From the NCBI GenBank assembly GCA_944472135.2, contig OX235263.1, positions 14,367,517 through 14,431,516 on the forward strand: DNA of 64,000 nt, read 5' to 3'. Positions 62,080-64,000 of this stretch are shown piece by piece (position 1 is the stretch's first letter; the number at the start of each line of letters is the position of its first letter). The notes beneath the pieces are model-generated. The model was not told the origin of the DNA, ran no database searches, and saw only the letters and a program-made list of their open reading frames with translations. The DNA is from Trichobilharzia regenti. Lineage: Eukaryota > Platyhelminthes > Trematoda > Strigeidida > Schistosomatidae. A program made the position numbers and the translations under genes.

Positions 62080-62790
62080 CGCAAAGTAATTTAGAAACTA
62101 CTTCAACACTATGGAATGCACTCATAAAATCTTTATCAACCTTATTCAACACCTGGCTATATAACAATGCGGGGGACTATGGTGAGCGAGAAAACAGAAA
62201 TGCGTTACACCGATAGGAGGACTCTAAAATATGTGGACTTTATAGAGTGCTAGGTAAGGAGGGGAAATCAATCGACGAGGCTGTGAAACAGTCACATCGA
62301 CTGAGATGGTTAGGACATGTGTTATGTATGGCCTAGTCATCGCCTTCCTCGATAATGGGGAATATTAGCTGACATAGGGTCAGGCTGGAAAAGAGCTAGC
62401 GGCGGTCAAACCAAAACATGGCCTTACCAGTCAATGAAATCTACAACAGTTAGTCTAAGCCACGTAAGAAGGTGTAGACTTCCTGACTGGTTGGAGTCCT
62501 AGCGACGGTAAAAACCAATGGTTGGAAACAATTGGTGACATGGCTCAAAATCGTTCTCAATGGCTAGCACAGATGCATCCACTCCCTATGAATTATTATT
62601 TCCAATGAAACTGTTTTGTTCTTCGTTATTACTATTCCTTTGTCTCACACCTCTGTTTAATGTCTCTATTACGGATTTCTTCTACTTTCTTCTCTTGCTT
62701 TGTGTGCTATATGGAGGGAGTGTGGCGACTTGAACTGGTGCACATTGGTGCAAAGTCCTATGTCGAAAACAGACAGAGACAGGACTTTAT
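62080..62790 (+). pseudogene. LINE family 2 (CAGA tail), plus-strand decayed copy
   Basis: The RT fragment around 62090-62170 ('TTSTLWNALIKSL'-like) is followed by the C-terminal blocks in broken frames (GTGCTAGGTAAGGAGGGGAA, CTGAGATGGTTAGGACATGT, GGTCAGGCTGGAAAAGAGCT at about 62250-62400), the 3' UTR and the CAGACAGAGACAGG tail at about 62772-62786. It is inverted relative to 61075-61830. Confidence 0.6.
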
Positions 62791-63190
62791 GGATGATTTT
62801 TCTCTTATAACACACACACAAACTCGAAGACTTACGAGCAAAAACCAACAAGTTGGCAGAAAGAAAAAACAACCAGCGAAGATGGGACTTCAAGTGAACA
62901 TAGAAAAGACAGAGGAGGTGATGAATACAACTGATCAATATCAACGGAAGACATTTACACTAGATCACTTCTCCCACTTGTCTAGAAGGCAGCATCGTTT
63001 CAACTACATGGGGGGTGTCAGTGTCAGGATAAGAAAGGCGATACACAGGCCTCGACTAATTGATTTGAAATCTATCTGGAAATCCATAACCATAAAAGAA
63101 CAAGATTCAAATTTTAAACACCGATGTCAAGTCATTTCTTCTAGGTGGTTCAGAGACTTGGAGTTTCACCAAAAACATTTCGAACATTGA
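62791..63190 (+). pseudogene. RTE-type LINE fragment joined to a LINE tail
   Basis: Begins immediately after the CAGA tail of the previous LINE. The plus strand reads 'FMDDFSLITHTQTRRLTSKN' (RT palm side), 'GLQVNIEKTEEVMNT', 'LSRRQHRFNYMGGVSVRIRK' and 'LKSIWKSITIKEQDSNFKHR'. The frame is open across the junction. Confidence 0.6.
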
Positions 63191-63194
63191 TATA

Positions 63195-63745
63195 AGTGTA
63201 GAGTACAATTTCATTATGAGTAAAATTTATTTTTTGATAAAGTCTCTCACAGCGTTGTACAGTAATATTTACTGATGACGACGTTTCGATCACAATTTAT
63301 TACTGCTCATAATCATATCAAGGCACTATTCATACAACTTTCTAACTTCGTTTATATAATTCCATTATTTTCCATCGCTTGACTTCATTGGTAGTAGTAA
63401 TTTACATATTTCTGGTATGAGTGATGAGTCATTCCTATTGCCTGTGTTGGGTGTAGATTCACTGAACAAGGACTCAGTAATCAACCTCTCTCTCATCTAC
63501 CTAGATTACTTCTTAGAATTTTAACCCCACTCCCACCCACCCTATTGTGTGGTTGTGTGTTAATGCATGTAGTGCAATTGTTGAGCTTTTTTCTAAATTA
63601 CTTCTCGGGGTCAGTCATTCTTACCTTAGCTAAATTCTTATATTCCGACAATCTGACTACCCGCTATCTACTAGTTTGACCTATGTAGTTTACCTCACTC
63701 ACAGTCACCGCAAGGTATTTTGTAAATTATATTATTTTTGTTTAA
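63195..63745. other. No gene; possible PLE terminal-repeat relic
   Basis: Minus strand near 63320-63275 reads TTGATATGATTA...TGATCGAAACGTC, reminiscent of the hammerhead-like motif at 47181 but with a mutated core. Otherwise nothing recognised. Confidence 0.35.
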
Positions 63746-63749
63746 TTGC

Positions 63750-64000
63750 GTTTGATGTCACACAAAATCGAAGACTTACAAGAGAAAACCGACCGACAAA
63801 CTGATCGAAGAAGCAGCCGGTGAAGACAGGACTCCAGGTGAACATAGACAACACGGAGGGTATGAAAATAACCAACCAACAACAACAACATCCAGCGCCA
63901 ATCACCATCAACGGGATGGATTGGAAAGAGGTTACTTGATTCACTTATCTAGCCTTGACCATTGTCTCAACTACAGGATGCCGGAACGGACGAGGATGTC
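63750..64000 (+). pseudogene. RTE-type LINE fragment running off the window
   Basis: The sequence AAATCGAAGACTTACAAGAG and the block around GGAACGGACGAGGATGTC match the RTE copies at 26584 and 56010. It is cut by the window end. Confidence 0.65.

Larger units (their letters stand above)
60982..64000 (-). other. Inferred TE-filled intron of the GLOD4-like gene
   Basis: From the splice acceptor at 60982 to the window end no further GLOD4-like coding sequence was found. The stretch is packed with LINE and SINE fragments. That it is one intron is inference from the exon's phase and position. Confidence 0.5.

Noticed and set aside
63231..63330. Active hammerhead on the minus strand
   Set aside because: GAAACGTC is present but the CUGANGA side is mutated beyond the consensus and stem II is weak.
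1..64000. CRISPR arrays, bacterial operons, phage or plasmid features
   Set aside because: No spaced direct repeats, no dense ORF layout; the retrotransposon content and a spliced exon show a metazoan genome.

Overview
The window looks like a gene-poor, repeat-saturated stretch of a trematode genome, most likely a schistosome. The evidence is the mix of repeat families: a Ty3/gypsy element with a CsRn1/Boudicca-type gag, CR1-like and RTE(SR2)-like LINEs, Penelope-like elements (PLEs) with GIY-YIG endonuclease domains, and tRNA-headed SINEs that carry hammerhead ribozyme cores, including one recognisable SM-alpha-type unit. The sequence is AT-rich with many ATT/TAA tails. I see one piece of host coding sequence: the last coding exon of a GLOD4-like gene (60832-60981, minus strand).

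Layout. 1-1971 is a decayed gypsy element on the minus strand (RT, protease, gag). 3608-9050 and 9710-15152 are two directly repeated, nearly identical full-length CR1-like LINEs. Each has a PHD-finger ORF1, a second ORF1 part and an APE-endonuclease/reverse-transcriptase ORF2. ORF2 has no AUG and appears to be reached by a textbook -1 frameshift site. 16.4-19.1 kb holds PLE and RTE debris. 20276-22097 is a compact, non-autonomous LTR element with matching LTRs, a 5-bp target duplication and one long intact ORF that joins gag to an integrase-like tail. It is inserted in a head-to-head pair of hammerhead SINEs. 22.5-44.9 kb is a patchwork of RTE, PLE, a second LINE family with a CAGA-type tail, a third LINE (29.9-31.2 kb), SINEs, a 188-bp-arm perfect hairpin (24.5-24.9 kb) and a repeat containing degenerate telomere-like CCCTAA units (33.8-34.0 kb).

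From about 45.25 to 52.58 kb is a giant palindrome centred at 48917. The inner 3.17-kb arms are almost identical. The outer 0.47 kb of each arm is clearly more diverged and is the 3' end of a LINE. The arms carry PLE endonuclease fragments, hammerhead-like motifs and SINE pieces. 52.6-60.3 kb is RTE and PLE debris again. After the GLOD4 exon (60.8-61.0 kb), the sequence to 64 kb reads as a TE-filled intron of that gene.

How the parts relate: the CR1-like copies look recently mobile and intact. The RTE and PLE pieces are 5'-truncated and frameshifted. The SINEs (tRNA promoter, some with hammerhead, target-site duplication in one case) probably depend on LINE machinery. Inverted, head-to-head arrangements recur at several scales (SINE pairs, PLE fragments, a short hairpin, the 7.3-kb palindrome).
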